A stretch of DNA of 64,000 bases from Candidatus Sulfurimonas baltica (lineage in GTDB: Bacteria > Campylobacterota > Campylobacteria > Campylobacterales > Sulfurimonadaceae). The stretch lies in assembly GCF_015265455.1 (NCBI RefSeq), contig NZ_CP054492.1:372001-436000 (forward strand). Direction: 5' to 3'. Every line of letters begins with the position of its first letter. Position 1 is the first letter of the stretch. Positions 35,969-43,530 of the stretch are shown piece after piece. The position numbers and the translations under genes are program-made. Under the pieces are notes generated by a model. The model had not been told where the DNA came from. It was given only the letters and a program-made list of their open reading frames with translations, and made no database searches.

Positions 35969-36400
35969 CTAAGAATTTCTTATTTTATTGTAACCTAATG
36001 TAAAACTATCTTCATCACATAATATTTGATTATAATGTTTCATAGCCATAGAAAACCTTTTATAGCTATCTTCTGCATTTTTGCTTATAGTTTTTTCTGA
36101 GCCAAATGTTAGATAAATATTGTAGCCTTGGGCGGCTCTTTTACCAATCACAAAGCCTCTTCTGTATTGTCTATATATTTGAAGCCTTATTTTGAAGATT
36201 TGGTAAATATTTACATCAATCCTGCTCTTTTTTCAATGTCCAAAACTTTTTTATAATGTTTATATTTCTTTATAGAGCCTACAAAAATATTGCACATAAC
36301 TAAGCTGCAACTAAATCTACATGTATAGTATCTTTTTGTGTCGCTTGTCCCATCGCTTTTACTAGAAGTGATAGTATTTCAACTTGATTAATACTTTGCC
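35969..36400 (-). pseudogene. Decayed coding remnant of unknown family
   Basis: Minus-strand frames contain protein-like stretches broken by stops: QSINQVEILSLLVKAMGQAT with QKDTIHVDLVAA, then VGSIKKYKHYKKVLDIEKRA, then RQYRRGFVIGKRAAQGYNIY running to a stop at 35969. Together they look like one gene with a frameshift and nonsense codons. No family recognised. Confidence 0.35.
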
Positions 36401-36430
36401 ATTGGTCAAATAGTTTTAAATGTCTCTAAG

Positions 36431-36544
36431 GATGAAATTATTATGATTCAGAACAGACTTAACCATAGACCTAGAAAAGTACTTGGATATAAAACTCCAT
36501 ATGAAGTATTTTTTAGTGAAATGAGTAGAAAGCTAGCTAGTTAA
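36431..36544 (+). pseudogene. IS30-family transposase C-terminal remnant
   Basis: Thirty-seven codons reading QNRLNHRPRKVLGYKTPYEVF and ending in TAA, the hallmark C-terminus of IS30-type transposases (LNxRPRKxLGYxTPxEVF). The rest of the element is absent. Confidence 0.8.
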
Positions 36545-36609
36545 TTTAGGTGGAAATTGCACTTGATATTAGAATTGGCGATTCTAATTCATCAGTTATC
36601 TGCTCATCA

Positions 36610-36891
36610 CTAAAACTTCTGCTTCTCAAGTTTCAAATCAGTTGTTATGTCATTGTTTTCAATGTTATGTTTTTGTAAAAACTCTTGATATTCTCGCATT
36701 GATGTTTTATAGATATTTTTTTTGAACTTATGAAACTCTTTTGATTTTATTGAATTTTTCACTGTTCCACTATCAGCTTTTTCAAATGTAGATGACTCAT
36801 TATCCCAAGGACAACCTTCTTCATCGCATATCTCTTTTATGGCATAACTAACGACTGCTAATGTAACTTCACCTATTATTAATGGTATCAT
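36610..36891 (-). CDS. Small hypothetical protein, 93 aa
   Basis: A hydrophobic N-terminal helix (IPLIIGEVTLAVVSYAI) is followed by an acidic and lysine-rich tail with a CDEEGCPW motif. AGGAG-like sequence (AGGAGAAAGAC) precedes the ATG. Probably membrane-associated. No family recognised; orientation matches the TerB-like module but the IS30 remnant lies between. Confidence 0.5.
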   Translation of the reverse strand: MIPLIIGEVTLAVVSYAIKEICDEEGCPWDNESSTFEKADSGTVKNSIKSKEFHKFKKNIYKTSMREYQEFLQKHNIENNDITTDLKLEKQKF

Positions 36892-37020
36892 GTCTTTCTC
36901 CTCTTTTTGTTGTAGAGAAAGTATATGATTAGTAAGCGAAAGATTAGTTCGTTTTATGCGTCTAGATATTATTTATAAAATAAAGTTGATTTAAAATTTG
37001 AAGTAAGAGAAGTTTGTAGC

Positions 37021-37054
37021 AATTAAAGAACTTGGACTATCAAGTTCTTTAATT
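37021..37054. terminator. Strong hairpin, probable terminator
   Basis: AATTAAAGAACTTG pairs with CAAGTTCTTTAATT around a six-base loop, a perfect 14-bp stem, followed on the + strand by GTTTTATATTTTA. It lies just after the end of the WYL pseudogene. Confidence 0.6.
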
Positions 37055-37085
37055 GTTTTATATTTTACCTAAAAACTTTAAAAGA

Positions 37086-37448
37086 TTACATTGAAACATA
37101 CACTTTTAGTTCATCTAATAGTTTTTCTTGTAAATATTCTGGTTCTATAATTTTTATGTGTGGCATCCAATACCTTACTATTTTTAAAATCTCATCATCA
37201 TAGGATACTTTTGTTTGCAGTACAAGTTTTTCTTTTGTATTTTTCAGAACAGTTTGATTTGGAAGAAGTTATCTTCTTAAAAAATATTCAGACACATCTA
37301 CATCTATTTCTAAAATAACATTGATACTATCTTGCGAAAACCAATTTGCTTGATTTTTATTTATTATCTCTAAAAACTCTCTATTTGCTTGAAACTTATT
37401 TTCTGTTTTTTGTTCGGCACTGTATGTTTGACCCTTTTTTCGACTCAT
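37086..37448 (-). pseudogene. Remnant of a WYL-domain transcriptional regulator with nonsense codon
   Basis: A 121-codon frame, interrupted by an in-frame TAA at 37269-37271. After the stop the frame continues with LLPNQTVLKN, VSYDDEILKIVRYWMPHIKI and LQEKLLDELKVYV, the typical end of WYL regulators. The start MSRKKGQTYSAEQKTE resembles an IS3-type OrfA start, so the 5' end may be a fusion. The central part of a normal 300-residue WYL protein is missing. Confidence 0.6.
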
Positions 37449-37496
37449 GATTTATCTCCATATTTCGTATTATTTTAACTTTTTTGAAAATAAACC

Positions 37497-37997
37497 TTGT
37501 TGAATTGGTGTCTTAAATATTCAGGCCATTATATATCAATGAAACAAGCGGATGATTTAATAACGGTAAGCCCATATATGGATGAAAAATTAGCTTCAGG
37601 TTGGATAAGTAATGCAAAAGTTTTAAGAAGTAATAAAACTACCAATATTACTTCTTTATGCTATTTGGGTGAAGGTTCACTGTTTAATGTACTCCAATCT
37701 ATTGGTATACCATTAGTGATAGAAAATGGAGATGCACGAAGTTCTGAGTTTAATAGTATTAAACAATCATTATTTCTATATCCTGTAATGTCAACTTTTT
37801 TAAATACTCTTCTCAATGAAGAGAATAAAGCAGCATGTAAACTCTGTGCGTATTGTGCTAATAATACTGATATTATGAATTATGATACTTTATGTGATGC
37901 CTTTCCATGGAATAAGAAAGTTAACGAAAAAAAAATGTGTCCCTTTTTAGATATAAAAAGGATGTGGGGGTTTGAAAATAAAATTCTTAACAGGTGA
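37497..37997 (+). CDS. Hypothetical protein, probably 5'-truncated
   Basis: The longest start is a TTG at 37497 with no clear ribosome site, directly after an in-frame stop. The 166-residue product has a cysteine cluster ACKLCAYC and a second KMCPFLD near the C-terminus, which could bind metal. No family recognised. It ends just before the right hexamer pair of cassette 4, the normal place for a last cargo gene. Confidence 0.4.
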   Translation: MLNWCLKYSGHYISMKQADDLITVSPYMDEKLASGWISNAKVLRSNKTTNITSLCYLGEGSLFNVLQSIGIPLVIENGDARSSEFNSIKQSLFLYPVMSTFLNTLLNEENKAACKLCAYCANNTDIMNYDTLCDAFPWNKKVNEKKMCPFLDIKRMWGFENKILNR

Positions 37998-38035
37998 TGA
38001 TAAGTAACATCAATTAAAATAATTTTAACTAAACA

Positions 38036-38052
38036 GCTGTCAATAAGCTGCC
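38036..38052 (+). repeat. Right hexamer pair of cassette 4
   Basis: GCTGTC at 38036 and GCTGCC at 38047, 11 bp apart, followed by GAAACCAT; 105 bp before the core at 38141. Confidence 0.7.
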
Positions 38053-38140
38053 GAAACCATCCCACTCAAAAACCTAAAACACTCTAGACACCTTAGAAAC
38101 AAACAGTTTTAAGAGTAATTATGCTACTAAGTTAGAGTGC

Positions 38141-38157
38141 ATGTAAGCTTCTGGCTG
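38141..38157 (-). other. Core attachment site at the start of toxin-antitoxin cassette 5
   Basis: ATGTAAGCTTCTGGCTG, two or three mismatches to the uvrB core, preceded by AGAGTGC. Confidence 0.65.
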
Positions 38158-38183
38158 GTTTTTATCACAAATATACTATATGA

Positions 38184-38456
38184 TTATCTATCTTGCCATT
38201 TAAAAATGTCTAATACTTTAATTTCTTCATCTTCAACTTTATAAATGATGGTGTAACCTTTAAAAATCAAATCTCTATATTTTTTATCTTCAAAATAGAT
38301 AGATGGTCTGCACATAAAGGGAGATTTTGAGAGTAGTTTTATCTTGTCTTTTAAATCTTTGTTAAATTTTTTAGAAGCTGATTTTTTGTCTTTTGCAATA
38401 GTTGTTAATATTTTAAATAACGGGTCAGAGAAACTTATCTCGATTATAATTTTCAA
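38184..38456 (-). CDS. RelE/ParE-superfamily toxin, first copy
   Basis: A 90-residue toxin with the RelE/ParE fold pattern: basic helix pair (LFKILTTIAKDKKSASKKF), then SPFMCRPSIYFEDKKYRDLI, GYTIIYKVEDEEIKVLDIF and a C-terminal KWQDR. It either cleaves ribosome-bound mRNA or poisons gyrase; the group cannot be split by eye. The antitoxin gene lies one base upstream. Confidence 0.8.
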   Translation of the reverse strand: MKIIIEISFSDPLFKILTTIAKDKKSASKKFNKDLKDKIKLLSKSPFMCRPSIYFEDKKYRDLIFKGYTIIYKVEDEEIKVLDIFKWQDR

Positions 38457-38457
38457 A

Positions 38458-38691
38458 TTATAAAGCTTCTATTTTCTTATCCATATCTGAGAAAAATGTA
38501 TCAGCTGAAATATAGTTACCATTAGACTCTGCATCAAAAACTCTTTTTTGAACTTCTTCGATAGATGATACAATATAATCTTCTTGTTTTGTGTCTTCAA
38601 CTAAGCTAAGTTCATTAGTCTGAAATTGATTAATAAAAGATAAAACTTGAGAGTATATAGTTTCATTGACTTGTAGTTTCATAGTATGCAT
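38458..38691 (-). CDS. Antitoxin of the RelE/ParE-type pair, first copy
   Basis: A 77-residue protein with an N-terminal MKLQVNETIYSQVLSFI, an acidic middle and a C-terminal toxin-binding helix (SADTFFSDMDKKIEAL). The length and order (antitoxin first, one-base gap) match type II modules. AAAGG lies before the first ATG. It likely represses its own promoter. Confidence 0.75.
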   Translation of the reverse strand: MHTMKLQVNETIYSQVLSFINQFQTNELSLVEDTKQEDYIVSSIEEVQKRVFDAESNGNYISADTFFSDMDKKIEAL

Positions 38692-38781
38692 AACATTACC
38701 TTTTATAAATAAATTTTACTAGATTATTATAGCAAAATACATTTGTATATTTTTGAAATAATTTTATTAGCTTGAAACTTG

Positions 38782-38798
38782 GCTGCCAAAAAGCTGCC
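38782..38798 (+). repeat. Right hexamer pair of cassette 5
   Basis: GCTGCC at 38782 and 38793, 11 bp apart; 105 bp before the core at 38887. Confidence 0.7.
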
Positions 38799-38886
38799 AA
38801 AACCATCTCACTTAAAAATCTAATACACTTTAAACACCGTAAAAACAAACAGTTCTAAGGGATATTAAGCTACTAGCCCTCTGTGC

Positions 38887-38903
38887 ATGTAAGCTTCTGG
38901 CTG
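38887..38903 (-). other. Core attachment site between cassettes 5 and 6
   Basis: ATGTAAGCTTCTGGCTG preceded by CTCTGTGC. Exactly 746 bp after the previous core. Confidence 0.65.
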
Positions 38904-38929
38904 GTTTTTATCACAAATATACTATATGA

Positions 38930-39202
38930 TTATCTATCTTGCCATTTAAAAATGTCTAATACTTTAATTTCTTCATCTTCAACTTTATAAATGATGGTGT
39001 AACCTTTAAAAATCAAATCTCTATATTTTTTATCTTCAAAATAGATAGATGGTCTGCACATAAAGGGAGATTTTGAGAGTAGTTTTATCTTGTCTTTTAA
39101 ATCTTTGTTAAATTTTTTAGAAGCTGATTTTTTGTCTTTTGCAATAGTTGTTAATATTTTAAATAACGGGTCAGAGAAACTTATCTCGATTATAATTTTC
39201 AA
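38930..39202 (-). CDS. RelE/ParE-superfamily toxin, second copy
   Basis: Same 90-residue protein as the copy at 38184, residue for residue. See that entry for motifs. Recent duplication. Confidence 0.8.
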   Translation of the reverse strand: MKIIIEISFSDPLFKILTTIAKDKKSASKKFNKDLKDKIKLLSKSPFMCRPSIYFEDKKYRDLIFKGYTIIYKVEDEEIKVLDIFKWQDR

Positions 39203-39203
39203 A

Positions 39204-39437
39204 TTATAAAGCTTCTATTTTCTTATCCATATCTGAGAAAAATGTATCAGCTGAAATATAGTTACCATTAGACTCTGCATCAAAAACTCTTTTTTGAACT
39301 TCTTCGATAGATGATACAATATAATCTTCTTGTTTTGTGTCTTCAACTAAGCTAAGTTCATTAGTCTGAAATTGATTAATAAAAGATAAAACTTGAGAGT
39401 ATATAGTTTCATTGACTTGTAGTTTCATAGTATGCAT
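39204..39437 (-). CDS. Antitoxin, second copy
   Basis: Same 77-residue protein as the copy at 38458, with the same upstream AAAGG and one-base gap to the toxin. Confidence 0.75.
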   Translation of the reverse strand: MHTMKLQVNETIYSQVLSFINQFQTNELSLVEDTKQEDYIVSSIEEVQKRVFDAESNGNYISADTFFSDMDKKIEAL

Positions 39438-39527
39438 AACATTACCTTTTATAAATAAATTTTACTAGATTATTATAGCAAAATACATTTGTATATTTTT
39501 GAAATAATTTTATTAGCTTGAAACTTG

Positions 39528-39544
39528 GCTGCCAAAAAGCTGCC
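39528..39544 (+). repeat. Right hexamer pair of cassette 6
   Basis: GCTGCC at 39528 and 39539, 11 bp apart; 105 bp before the core at 39633. Confidence 0.7.
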
Positions 39545-39610
39545 AAAACCATCTCACTTAAAAATCTAATACACTTTAAACACCGTAAAAACAAACAGTT
39601 CTAAGGGATA

Positions 39611-39943
39611 TTAAGCTACTAGCCCTCTGTGCATGTAAGCCTCAGGCTGATAATAATCATAGTAAGACACAAAATACTCAACATGTGCATCAGGAAAGAA
39701 ACCTCTAAACTCACTATACAGCTGAGCAGCTAAAGTTTTGTTATGAGTCATAATAATAGTAGGCATCTTAACATTCTCTATAACCTTAGCCATAGTGTAC
39801 GTTTTACCGCTACCTGTTACACCTTCAAGTGTTTGGTAACGATTACCTTTTAGAATAGAACCACTTAACTCTTTTATAGCAGTAGGTTGATCACCTGCTG
39901 GTTCATAAGGAGTATTTGCTTTAAAATTTATTGAGTTTTTCAT
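39611..39943 (-). pseudogene. uvrB': uvrB 5' fragment, mosaic copy
   Basis: From ATG 39943 the frame encodes UvrB residues 1-103, then MHRGLVA and stop. Most matches the current uvrB exactly, but the segment nearest the core (39650-39725) has many synonymous differences and N85D, so the copy joins two uvrB lineages. Confidence 0.85.
39633..39649 (-). other. Core attachment site between cassettes 6 and 7
   Basis: Exact 17-bp core preceded by CTCTGTGC. Confidence 0.75.
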
Positions 39944-40004
39944 TGGTGAAATTATAGCATTTAGTTGTGAATGGTTTGGATTTGAGGTGATTTTATTGCA
40001 TATG

Positions 40005-40012
40005 GCTGCTAT
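40005..40012 (+). repeat. Half of the left hexamer pair of cassette 7, split by an insertion
   Basis: GCTGCT at 40005; its partner GCTGCC is at 42122 after the insertion sequence. Removing the element and one GCTAT restores the 11-bp spacing. Confidence 0.65.
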
Positions 40013-40085
40013 TGTCAAGAGCGGAGTTAAATTCGGCAGTTTTTCGTAAGAAATATTACGAATTGTAACCTTAAGCGACGATGGT

Positions 40086-40892
40086 TTAATTTATCCCTTT
40101 GATTGATTTTTTGGCTTTAAACTTATACAAGTCTGAATCTACCATTCCCTCCTCTTTTTTTTCTTTCAATCGATATGAATCTCCAAGTATATTTATAATA
40201 TGAGAGTGGTGTAAAAGTCTGTCTAAAATAGCTGTAGTAACAACTTTATCATTTGCAAATATTCCACTCCATTGGCTAAACACAAGATTTGAAGTGACAA
40301 TTGTTGCTCCTCTTTCATAGCGTTTGGATATTACTTGAAAAAAGTGATGGGCATCTTCTTTGCTCATTGGAAAGTAGCCTATTTCATCTATTACAAGCAG
40401 AGATGGTGTCATGATAGACTGACGGATAAAAGAGTCATAGCGTTTCTCTTTTTTGGCATTGCTCATCTGCATAATAAGGTCAGAGATTGTTATAAATCTG
40501 GCTTTGATGCGTTTTTGAACAGCTTGATAAGCAAGTGCTATTGCTAAGTGAGTTTTACCAACTCCAGACTGGCCAAGTAATATAATGTTCTCTTTGCGTT
40601 TGATGAACTCAAGAGTGGAGAGTTCTTCTATCTGTCTACGATTAACTCCGACAGTGAAATCAAAGTCAAACTGCTCAAGTGTTTTTATAGTTGGAAATCC
40701 TGCCATTTTTGTGAGCGTTGCACGCGAACGAGTAGCTCTGCTGTCTGCTTCGAGTTTTAGCACTTCATAAAGATATTCACTATATTTCCAACCTTCTTTT
40801 GCTGCACGGTTTCCAAGCTCATGATGAAACTCGTTAAACATTGGCAGTTGCAACTCTTTACACAAATATTCTATCTTCTCATTTAGTTCCAT
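40086..40892 (-). CDS. istB: IstB-like helper ATPase (copy B)
   Basis: A 268-residue AAA+ ATPase with Walker A GQSGVGKT at 107-114, Walker [12 protein letters not shown] near 172 and [18 protein letters not shown]. It overlaps the end of istA by 10 bp, the usual translational coupling in IS21 elements. Intact. Confidence 0.9.
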   Translation of the reverse strand: MELNEKIEYLCKELQLPMFNEFHHELGNRAAKEGWKYSEYLYEVLKLEADSRATRSRATLTKMAGFPTIKTLEQFDFDFTVGVNRRQIEELSTLEFIKRKENIILLGQSGVGKTHLAIALAYQAVQKRIKARFITISDLIMQMSNAKKEKRYDSFIRQSIMTPSLLVIDEIGYFPMSKEDAHHFFQVISKRYERGATIVTSNLVFSQWSGIFANDKVVTTAILDRLLHHSHIINILGDSYRLKEKKEEGMVDSDLYKFKAKKSIKGIN

Positions 40893-41989
40893 AAAGCACC
40901 TCCAACTGCATAAGCAGGAATAAGCATATAAGCCATAACAGGGATAAACTCATCATAGCTTTGTAAATCACGATTTGGAATATGAATGGTAATTCTATTG
41001 GATGTTTGGCTATTTTTTGATACACTTTGTGCTGTAGCTTTTATTGGGTGGATACCGTGATAAGGCTTCGGTAGAGGTAGCAAATGCAATTGCTCTTCTG
41101 CCAACATATCAAATGGCTTATGCATAGTTGTTTGATGTATTCTAGAGTTAGCTGTGAAATCCAGCCAATCCATAACTTCCGCATTTGCATTCTCCAAGGT
41201 CATTTTATAACCCATCATAGAGAGTCTAGTTTTAAACATGTTGTGAAAACTGTATCTCAAATAGTGATTAAATCTCTCAACCTTGCCCTTAGTTTGAGCA
41301 CGATATGGCTTACAAACTTTAAGTTGCATTCCGCAATGTTTCTCTGCAAAGTCTCGAAACTGCTCATTAAATTTATGCTTACCAAATCCATAAGCATTTC
41401 TTTTAATAATTACTGTCTTCATGTTGTCATATAGACCTTCTTGTGGAACTCCACCGAAGTAACTAAATGCGTTCATATGACATTTTATTAGGGTTTCTAC
41501 TTTTTCATCAGATACATACTCAACATATGACGCTCGAGAATAGCCCATTGTTGCCACAAATGCAGACAAGCCTTCTTTTGGAAATTCTACCCAGTCAACT
41601 TGCATCTGTTTACCAGGGTCTGTCTCAAACCTAACTAGCGGTTCTTCATCTTTTACTTTTTGGCGGAGCTCATGACGAAGCACAACATCATTCATCCAGC
41701 GAAGTGAACCTCTATAGCCTAATTTCTGAATCTCTTGATAAATTGACGATGAAGGAATAGAAACACCTAGTTTATGTGCCTCTTCTAGCATTCTGGCAAT
41801 ATTTGGAAGGTATGGATCAACTGTTGTTTCAACTGCATCTCGTTTAATGACTGGAACATAGCCTTCAGGCATCTTTGCATATTTAGCAACTGTATCTCTG
41901 TTAATGCCTAGTTTACGAGCTATGGCACTTTTACTAAGTCCATCTTTGAGCATTTTATGAATCATTTTTACTTCACCTTTTTTAAGCAT
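40883..41989 (-). CDS. istA: IstA-like DDE transposase (copy B)
   Basis: A 368-residue transposase with an N-terminal HTH (KDGLSKSAIARKLGINRDTV), rve core with MQVDWVEF (first Asp), LYDNMKTVI (second Asp) and TKGKVERFNHYLR (Glu). It is shorter than many IstA proteins, with a reduced C-terminus, but the catalytic triad is intact. Confidence 0.9.
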   Translation of the reverse strand: MLKKGEVKMIHKMLKDGLSKSAIARKLGINRDTVAKYAKMPEGYVPVIKRDAVETTVDPYLPNIARMLEEAHKLGVSIPSSSIYQEIQKLGYRGSLRWMNDVVLRHELRQKVKDEEPLVRFETDPGKQMQVDWVEFPKEGLSAFVATMGYSRASYVEYVSDEKVETLIKCHMNAFSYFGGVPQEGLYDNMKTVIIKRNAYGFGKHKFNEQFRDFAEKHCGMQLKVCKPYRAQTKGKVERFNHYLRYSFHNMFKTRLSMMGYKMTLENANAEVMDWLDFTANSRIHQTTMHKPFDMLAEEQLHLLPLPKPYHGIHPIKATAQSVSKNSQTSNRITIHIPNRDLQSYDEFIPVMAYMLIPAYAVGGALWN

Positions 41990-42121
41990 TCATCTCCTTC
42001 CAAATTTTTGAAAAAAGACTTTAACAAAATTAATTTGTTTCTTTAAGCTTTTGGTTGTAAAAACTACTTTTTAGCAGCTTTCCGTACTGCCTATTTTAAC
42101 TCCGCCGATGACAGCTATCAG

Positions 42122-42127
42122 GCTGCC
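42122..42127 (+). repeat. Second half of the split left hexamer pair of cassette 7
   Basis: GCTGCC followed by GAGAAATT, as in cassette 2. Confidence 0.6.
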
Positions 42128-42209
42128 GAGAAATTTAAGGATTTATGCTACTTAGTTACCAAAAGATATCATATTTATGTCCCTTATCATAAATTTTTAA
42201 TATATACTT

Positions 42210-42242
42210 AAAAAAAATGATTAACTTTTAATCATTTTTTTT
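42210..42242. terminator. Bidirectional A/T hairpin in cassette 7
   Basis: Same hairpin as at 27438-27470, upstream of the second 74-aa ORF. Confidence 0.6.
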
Positions 42243-42298
42243 AAAACTTGAATAAAAATAGATTTTTGTGGCTATAATTCTGTTTCAAATTTTAATGA

Positions 42299-42523
42299 GT
42301 GAGGAAAAGCTTGTATATTAGCATTAGTAAAAAACCTTCAAAAGAAGAAATAGCAGCGTTTAACATGAAAGTTATTGAAGAAGACACAATAGTAGACTAT
42401 AAGATTGAACTTGCCTCTCTTGATCAGGCAGTAAAAAAGCAGTTTTGTGAATCCTATGGTTTAGCACAAGAAAAAACTGAGAGTGTCATTAACATTACAC
42501 TTAGTTATAATCATGAAGTTTAA
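42299..42523 (+). CDS. Small cassette protein, second copy
   Basis: Identical to the ORF at 27527 except AQEKTE for AQKKTE. The start question is the same: GTG 42299 or TTG 42311. Retention of an open frame in both copies, with a coding change, argues that it is a real gene. Confidence 0.5.
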   Translation: MRKSLYISISKKPSKEEIAAFNMKVIEEDTIVDYKIELASLDQAVKKQFCESYGLAQEKTESVINITLSYNHEV

Positions 42524-42649
42524 TTGTCTTTGTAAACTGTCATAATCTCTAATTGTAGACGAAGGACCAAAAATTATCAGTATAACGCAAGTTGTATCCA
42601 TATTTTAAGAAATTTTGGTATCAAGATAATGTCGAAATTAGCTCCGATT

Positions 42650-42726
42650 CTATAACCTTAGCCATAGTGTACGTTTTACCGCTACCTGTAACACCTTCTA
42701 GGGTTTGATAACGATTACCTTTTAGA
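42650..42726 (-). pseudogene. uvrB': Short uvrB 5' remnant
   Basis: Matches uvrB codons for about residues 31-56 ([20 protein letters not shown] region) and then changes abruptly to unrelated sequence near 42727. The start codon part is lost. Confidence 0.75.
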
Positions 42727-42835
42727 ACTAAATCATCATTATCCATAGTGGCTTCAAAATCTACTATTTTAATCATATCAGTACATTTTGAACAATGCCT
42801 TTTTGTCAAATTTTATCATTATTACTCCAATAATA

Positions 42836-43132
42836 TTAATCTATTTCAAGATTTGATTCATCTAAATCAATATATTTGTAAATCATAATAGTACTAACAC
42901 TATTTGGATGAATTATATAAATAATTTTCATGCCATCTAAAATAACTTCTCTGATATTTTCATCATCAAATGTAGCATTTATTTTACCTATGTATGGATG
43001 CTGAAGCATGTCTCTAATTCTAGATACTAACTTTATGGTATATGATTTAGCTCGAGAGGGATTGTCTTTTGAAATGTGACTTTTTAGTTTGAATATAAAT
43101 TCTTTAGAGTCATGAGAAAAGTTAATTTTCAT
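42836..43132 (-). CDS. ParE/RelE-type toxin, third module
   Basis: A 98-residue protein with a ParE-like order: basic helix-helix (AKSYTIKLVSRIRDMLQHP), YIGKINATFDDENIREVIL and DGMKIIYIIHPNSVSTIMI. Different in sequence from the duplicated toxin. The antitoxin is 5 bp upstream. Confidence 0.75.
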   Translation of the reverse strand: MKINFSHDSKEFIFKLKSHISKDNPSRAKSYTIKLVSRIRDMLQHPYIGKINATFDDENIREVILDGMKIIYIIHPNSVSTIMIYKYIDLDESNLEID

Positions 43133-43137
43133 TTAGA

Positions 43138-43344
43138 TTATTTATTTAGCTCTTCAAGTAATTCTTCAGATGAATAAACACTGCCATTTTCAATCTGCTC
43201 TAAACCTTTTAAAATACCAGCTTTTTCATATTTATAAATTGAATCATCTATAATCTCTATAGATTCACCTTGTTTAGTTAAAGACTCTAAAAAAGATAAT
43301 ATTTTTTGAGACACACTCTCTGAAGCATTTAGATGCAAAGTCAT
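43138..43344 (-). CDS. Antitoxin of the third module
   Basis: A 68-residue protein starting MTLHLNASESVSQKILSFL, with an acidic C-terminus (EQIENGSVYSSEELLEEL). AGGTAAT precedes the ATG. Its N-terminal layout is like the antitoxin at 38458, suggesting distant kinship. Confidence 0.7.
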   Translation of the reverse strand: MTLHLNASESVSQKILSFLESLTKQGESIEIIDDSIYKYEKAGILKGLEQIENGSVYSSEELLEELNK

Positions 43345-43409
43345 TGGATTACCTCTTTAATTTTTGTTACTAATATTATATCGGATTTTAATAAATTCCC
43401 TCAAACACA

Positions 43410-43426
43410 GCTGCCGATTAGCTGCC
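43410..43426 (+). repeat. Right hexamer pair after the third toxin-antitoxin module
   Basis: GCTGCC at 43410 and 43421, 11 bp apart, followed by GAAACCAG and a shortened right-end box. The core that should follow 105 bp later is gone. Confidence 0.65.
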
Positions 43427-43473
43427 GAAACCAGCCCACTCAAAAACCTAAAACACCTTAAAAAAACGCTTCT

Positions 43474-43530
43474 AAGAACCTCTAAACTCACTATACAGTT
43501 TAGCCGCTAAAGTTTTGTTATGAGTCCTAA
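43474..43530 (-). pseudogene. uvrB': Decayed uvrB 5' remnant
   Basis: About 57 bp matching the uvrB segment for residues 68-86, with a few changes. It overlaps the stop region of the lipocalin gene. Confidence 0.65.

Larger units (their letters stand above)
33282..38140. mobile_element. Cassette 4: TerB-like module and decayed genes
   Basis: Bounded by cores at 33282 and 38141, length 4,859 bp, with a right hexamer pair at 38036. Cargo is a 535-aa membrane protein and a TerB-like protein, then an IS30 remnant, a small ORF, a broken WYL regulator and a truncated ORF. The many pseudogenes suggest it is old or composite. Confidence 0.55.
38141..38886. mobile_element. Cassette 5: 746-bp toxin-antitoxin cassette
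   Basis: Begins at a core and ends immediately before the next core. It contains one toxin-antitoxin pair, a right hexamer pair at 38782 and the conserved right-end box, with no recombinase and no uvrB fragment. The next 746 bp are the same sequence, and the duplication boundary falls at the core. Confidence 0.8.
38887..39632. mobile_element. Cassette 6: second copy of the 746-bp toxin-antitoxin cassette
   Basis: Reads as identical to cassette 5 in gene content and spacing. The next core begins at 39633, again 746 bp on. Confidence 0.8.
40013..42113. mobile_element. IS21-family insertion sequence, copy B (2,101 bp)
   Basis: Ends are TGTCAAGAGCGGAGTTAAA at the left and the inverted TGTCATCGGCGGAGTTAAAA at the right. 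A 5-bp target duplication GCTAT flanks it (40008-40012 and 42114-42118). It holds istA and istB. It differs from copy A in sequence and ends, so the two are separate arrivals. Confidence 0.9.
39633..42649. mobile_element. Cassette 7: second 74-aa-ORF cassette, interrupted by IS21-family copy B
   Basis: Apart from the insertion sequence, the block repeats cassette 2: uvrB fragment, the same spacer, left hexamer pair at 40005/42122, hairpin, 74-aa ORF and the same junction into a further uvrB fragment at about 42650. The shared, already deleted right junction shows that cassettes 2 and 7 descend from one rearranged ancestor. Confidence 0.65.

Noticed and set aside
38141-39632. Direct repeats resembling a CRISPR array
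   Set aside because: The repeat unit is 746 bp and codes for a toxin-antitoxin pair. No short repeats with regular unique spacers and no cas genes are present in the window.
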